A stretch of 8,137 bases of DNA, taken from an uncultured Eubacteriales bacterium (lineage in GTDB: Bacteria; Bacillota; Clostridia; Christensenellales; Borkfalkiaceae). Shown one piece after another: positions 6,002 through 8,137 of the stretch. Made by a program: the position numbers and the translations under genes. How positions within the stretch are numbered: the first letter of the stretch is position 1; each line of letters opens with the position of its first letter. Under the pieces are notes generated by a model, which was not told the origin of the DNA, did no database searches, and saw nothing but the letters and a program-made list of their open reading frames with translations. The stretch lies in NCBI GenBank assembly GCA_902766475.1, contig CACXDQ010000019.1:1-8137 (forward strand). Direction: 5' to 3'.

Positions 6002-7173
6002 AAAGAAAAATTTTAATTATATTATTCCTCGTTTTGATAAATATTGCGTTCGTCGGCATAACCGCAAATGCCGAAAGTGGCGACGACGATAAGCAGGAAA
6101 TAAATAAAACCGTCGATAACATTTTAGACAATATCGACTTTGAAGATTTTGAAAAATATTTAAGTGAAATTCCAAGCACGTTATTTCCGGATAACGGCAA
6201 TATAAAAGACAGCCTTAAACTTCTTATGAGCGGAGAAGGAATAGGAGATTTTTCATCTGTTTTTACTTATGTTTTAAATTTGCTCGGCGTAACCGTAAAG
6301 GATAAGCTGCCGATTTTTATCTCGCTGATTATATTGCTCGTTGCGGGCGGTATAATCGACGCTATAAAACCTGTCGGAAATAGCGGTGTAGGAGAGATAG
6401 TGCATTTTGCTATATATTCGAGTGCGATCTGTATTGTAGGAGCGATAGTTTATTCGCTTGTTTTAAGCGCAAAACAGACGATAGATAAAACGTCGGGTCT
6501 AATTGAAGGCGTAATGCCGATAGTTCTTGCTTTAATGGCGGCGACGGGACAGCAAACCTCTGTTGCACTGTATAATCCGGCGAGCGTTTTTACCACCGGG
6601 CTCACAACGGTTTTTATTGAAAACGTCATCTTTCCGATCATAGTTTCAATGCTTGTGGTAAACGTTGTGTCAAATATAAATTCATCTTTAAAACTCACGA
6701 ATTTATATGGGTTTTTGGCGGGTTTTATAAAATGGACTTTCGGTCTTTTGGCGGTTATATTCTCCGTTTTTATCACTGCGAGGGGAATAGTTTCGGGAGC
6801 GTTCGACGGCATTTCCGTAAAGGCTGTGAAATATGCCGTAAACAGTTCCGTTCCCATCGTCGGCGGAATACTTAAAGACGGTGTGGATATTATTATCGCT
6901 TCCGCAATACTTATTAAAAACGCCGTGGGCATATATTCGCTTATAGCAATCGCCGGTATAGTTATAGTGCCGATAATCGAGCTTATTGCCGTTTCGTTTG
7001 CGTTAAAGCTTATATCCGCAGTCGCTGAACCCATAGGAGATGCGAGAGCTATATCGTTTATCGATAAGGTTAGTTCTACCGTCAATTATCTTATCGCTTC
7101 GATTTTGATCGTTGCGTTTATGGGTATAGTTATGATGATCCTCATTTTAATTTCTTCGCAGGCGATACTATGA
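5998..7173 (+). CDS. spoIIIAE: Stage III sporulation protein AE (SpoIIIAE)
   Basis: A 391-residue polytopic membrane protein, close to the usual 400 residues or so. It begins with a signal peptide (basic MKRK, hydrophobic core at about 5-20, likely cleavage after A23-N-A25). An acidic extracytoplasmic region of about 75 residues (26-100) follows, then roughly seven or eight membrane segments between 104 and 388. The conserved core KYAVNSSVPIVGGILKDGVDIIIAS...LIKNAVGIY (279-313) is clear, as is ISFIDKVSSTVNYL near the end. SpoIIIAE is the largest membrane protein of the SpoIIIA complex and a candidate export-gate-like component; that role is inferred in the literature rather than proven. The start overlaps the spoIIIAD stop and the stop overlaps the spoIIIAF start, both as ATGA. 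Confidence 0.95.
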   Translation: MKRKILIILFLVLINIAFVGITANAESGDDDKQEINKTVDNILDNIDFEDFEKYLSEIPSTLFPDNGNIKDSLKLLMSGEGIGDFSSVFTYVLNLLGVTVKDKLPIFISLIILLVAGGIIDAIKPVGNSGVGEIVHFAIYSSAICIVGAIVYSLVLSAKQTIDKTSGLIEGVMPIVLALMAATGQQTSVALYNPASVFTTGLTTVFIENVIFPIIVSMLVVNVVSNINSSLKLTNLYGFLAGFIKWTFGLLAVIFSVFITARGIVSGAFDGISVKAVKYAVNSSVPIVGGILKDGVDIIIASAILIKNAVGIYSLIAIAGIVIVPIIELIAVSFALKLISAVAEPIGDARAISFIDKVSSTVNYLIASILIVAFMGIVMMILILISSQAIL

Positions 7174-7628
7174 GCGGTTATATTATCTCTGTGCTTATCT
7201 CAGCCGTCTGTATTTCCGTTATAGAATTGGTTATACCGAAAGGTAAGCTTAAAGGCGTTATATCGTTTGTTGTGTCCGTCGTATTTATAGGCGTAATGGT
7301 TGCGCCGATCATGAAAACGGATATTTCGGGCATGTTTGATTTTGATTTCGATATTTCCGATCCGAGAAGTGTTCCCACGATTTCCGCGGTTGACGAAGAA
7401 ATTGAAAAATATTACGAAAACACATATAAAAAGGCGCTTTTTGACGATAATTTGATTGCGGAAAAAGTTGTTGTCGAAACGAGCGGAAACAAAATCGAGA
7501 AAGTTGATATTTATTTGAGTAATTTGGTTATCGACGAAAAAAGCGAGCATATAAATAGTAATGTAATTCGCACTTACATATCTTCGCTTATCGGCGTGCC
7601 ATACGAAAAGGTCGAGGTCTATGTTTGA
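7170..7628 (+). CDS. spoIIIAF: Stage III sporulation protein AF (SpoIIIAF), short form
   Basis: A 152-residue protein with two N-terminal membrane helices (about 4-21 and 28-47) around a P-K-G-K-L-K-G turn (23-29), the SpoIIIAF pattern. A soluble domain from about 66 to 152 follows, with alternating hydrophobic strands (AEKVVVETSGNKIEKVDIYLSNL, about 96-118) and a C-terminal LIGVPYEKVEVYV. That domain fits the ring-building-motif-like fold reported for SpoIIIAF in B. subtilis. The protein is shorter than the B. subtilis version of about 200 residues, with less linker between the membrane part and the soluble domain. The gene starts inside the spoIIIAE stop codon and overlaps spoIIIAG by 8 nt. 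Confidence 0.9.
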   Translation: MSGYIISVLISAVCISVIELVIPKGKLKGVISFVVSVVFIGVMVAPIMKTDISGMFDFDFDISDPRSVPTISAVDEEIEKYYENTYKKALFDDNLIAEKVVVETSGNKIEKVDIYLSNLVIDEKSEHINSNVIRTYISSLIGVPYEKVEVYV

Positions 7629-8094
7629 TAAATTGAGCGGATTAAAGAAAATTAAGACGGAATATATCCTCATTGCCGTTTTAGCGATAATTATAGTTTT
7701 TATAATGTTTTCATCGTTCGGCAGTAAAACCGAAGAGAGTTACGACGAAACGGAAGCTTACGTCAAAACGCTTGAACAAAAGCTTGAAAACTCGCTTAAA
7801 AAAATCGAGGGGGTCGGAAACGTTTCGGTCGTGATTACCGTAAAATCCGGCATTTCTTCCGAGCTTGCGGTCGATAGAAAAACCATAACCGAAAACGGAA
7901 AGACAACCGTTACCGAATCGGCTATAACTGTGGGCGGCAAACCCGTAACGCTTAAAAGTGTCTATCCGGAAATAGCCGGTGTACTTATTGTTGCAAAGGG
8001 CGCAGATAACATTATGGTTAAAATGAATATTTTAGACGCAGCGACGGTCGTTTTGGGCGTTGATTGCGATAAAATTCAAATTTTGGCAGAATAA
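7621..8094 (+). CDS. spoIIIAG: Stage III sporulation protein AG (SpoIIIAG), compact form
   Basis: A 157-residue protein with a short cytoplasmic N-terminus and one membrane helix (about 15-31). After a short linker comes the ring-building-motif domain: helix ETEAYVKTLEQKLENSLKKIEGVGNVSVVITVKSG (43-77), an intervening beta-rich stretch (80-113), and the conserved PEIAGVLIVAKGADNIMVKMNILDAATVVLGVDCDKIQIL (116-155). SpoIIIAG forms a large ring in the space between the mother cell and forespore membranes. The B. subtilis protein has 229 residues. Here both the linker and the insertion that builds the extra beta-structure are short. The start overlaps the end of spoIIIAF by 8 nt, and 24 nt separate its stop from the next gene. 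Confidence 0.93.
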   Translation: MFDKLSGLKKIKTEYILIAVLAIIIVFIMFSSFGSKTEESYDETEAYVKTLEQKLENSLKKIEGVGNVSVVITVKSGISSELAVDRKTITENGKTTVTESAITVGGKPVTLKSVYPEIAGVLIVAKGADNIMVKMNILDAATVVLGVDCDKIQILAE

Positions 8095-8104
8095 ATTTTT
8101 TATA

Positions 8105-8111
8105 AAAGGAG
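8105..8111 (+). promoter_or_regulatory. Strong Shine-Dalgarno sequence before the last gene
   Basis: AAAGGAG lies 7 nt before the ATG at 8119, in the 24-nt gap after spoIIIAG. It is close to the Firmicutes consensus and fixes the start of the partial last gene. The spoIIIAB to spoIIIAG starts instead lie within or within 3 nt of the preceding gene and have weak or no such sites. Confidence 0.85.
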
Positions 8112-8118
8112 CAAAACC

Positions 8119-8137
8119 ATGACCAAAAAGAAGAAAA
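8119..8137 (+). CDS. spoIIIAH: First codons of a gene in the spoIIIAH position, cut by the window edge
   Basis: Only six full codons are visible (MTKKKK), so the call rests on position directly after spoIIIAG, a good Shine-Dalgarno sequence 7 nt upstream, and a lysine-rich start. That start suits the short cytoplasmic N-terminus before the single membrane helix of SpoIIIAH. SpoIIIAH binds the forespore protein SpoIIQ across the intermembrane space and anchors the channel. Sequence beyond the window is needed to see the membrane helix and ring-building domain. Confidence 0.65.

Noticed and set aside
6450..7085. Long reverse-strand open frame (211 codons) opposite spoIIIAE
   Set aside because: It lies wholly inside a well-recognised membrane-protein gene, has no recognisable domain and no clear upstream ribosome-binding site. 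It is best explained as a shadow of codon bias.
7200..7673. Reverse-strand open frame opposite spoIIIAF and the start of spoIIIAG
   Set aside because: It spans two confidently identified genes and has Asn/Tyr/Arg-rich shadow-like composition with no motif.

Overview
The window looks like a chromosomal segment of an endospore-forming member of the Clostridia (Firmicutes). It is moderately AT-rich, every gene lies on the + strand, and the genes are packed tightly. Almost every product is either a sporulation protein or a small housekeeping RNA-modification enzyme. The proteins are recognisable but clearly divergent from Bacillus versions, which suggests an uncultured or lightly studied clostridial lineage. 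I see no tRNA, rRNA, CRISPR array, insertion sequence or phage gene.

Block 1 (about 2-3975) is one apparent operon. It starts with the 3' end of a gene that fits the YtfI/DUF2953 position. Next come the GerW/YtfJ sporulation protein, a secreted DacF/DacB-type D-alanyl-D-alanine carboxypeptidase, an RluB-type pseudouridine synthase, an unrecognised coiled-coil protein and TrmB (tRNA m7G46 methyltransferase). The genes overlap or are separated by at most 18 nt, and I see no internal promoter. A strong rho-independent terminator at 3990-4020 closes the block. The order resembles the scpAB-ytfI/ytfJ-dac-rluB neighbourhood of spore formers, but no spmA or spmB lies between dac and rluB.

Block 2 (4081 to the right edge) is the spoIIIA operon: spoIIIAA, AB, AC, AD, AE, AF and AG complete, with the first codons of a gene in the spoIIIAH position. 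In B. subtilis these proteins are made in the mother cell. With forespore SpoIIQ they form a channel or feeding-tube complex related to type II/III secretion systems, with SpoIIIAA as the cytoplasmic ATPase and SpoIIIAG and SpoIIIAH as ring-forming proteins in the intermembrane space. Neighbouring genes are coupled by 4-8 nt overlaps or a 3 nt gap. Only the last gene is preceded by a longer gap and a near-consensus Shine-Dalgarno sequence.

The most notable points are four. Two conserved TrmB pocket aspartates are apparently replaced by cysteine. An orphan coiled-coil gene lies directly against trmB. SpoIIIAF and SpoIIIAG are compact. Two sporulation loci that are separate in B. subtilis lie side by side. 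I found no clearly new multi-gene system: the window is mostly a divergent version of known sporulation loci.
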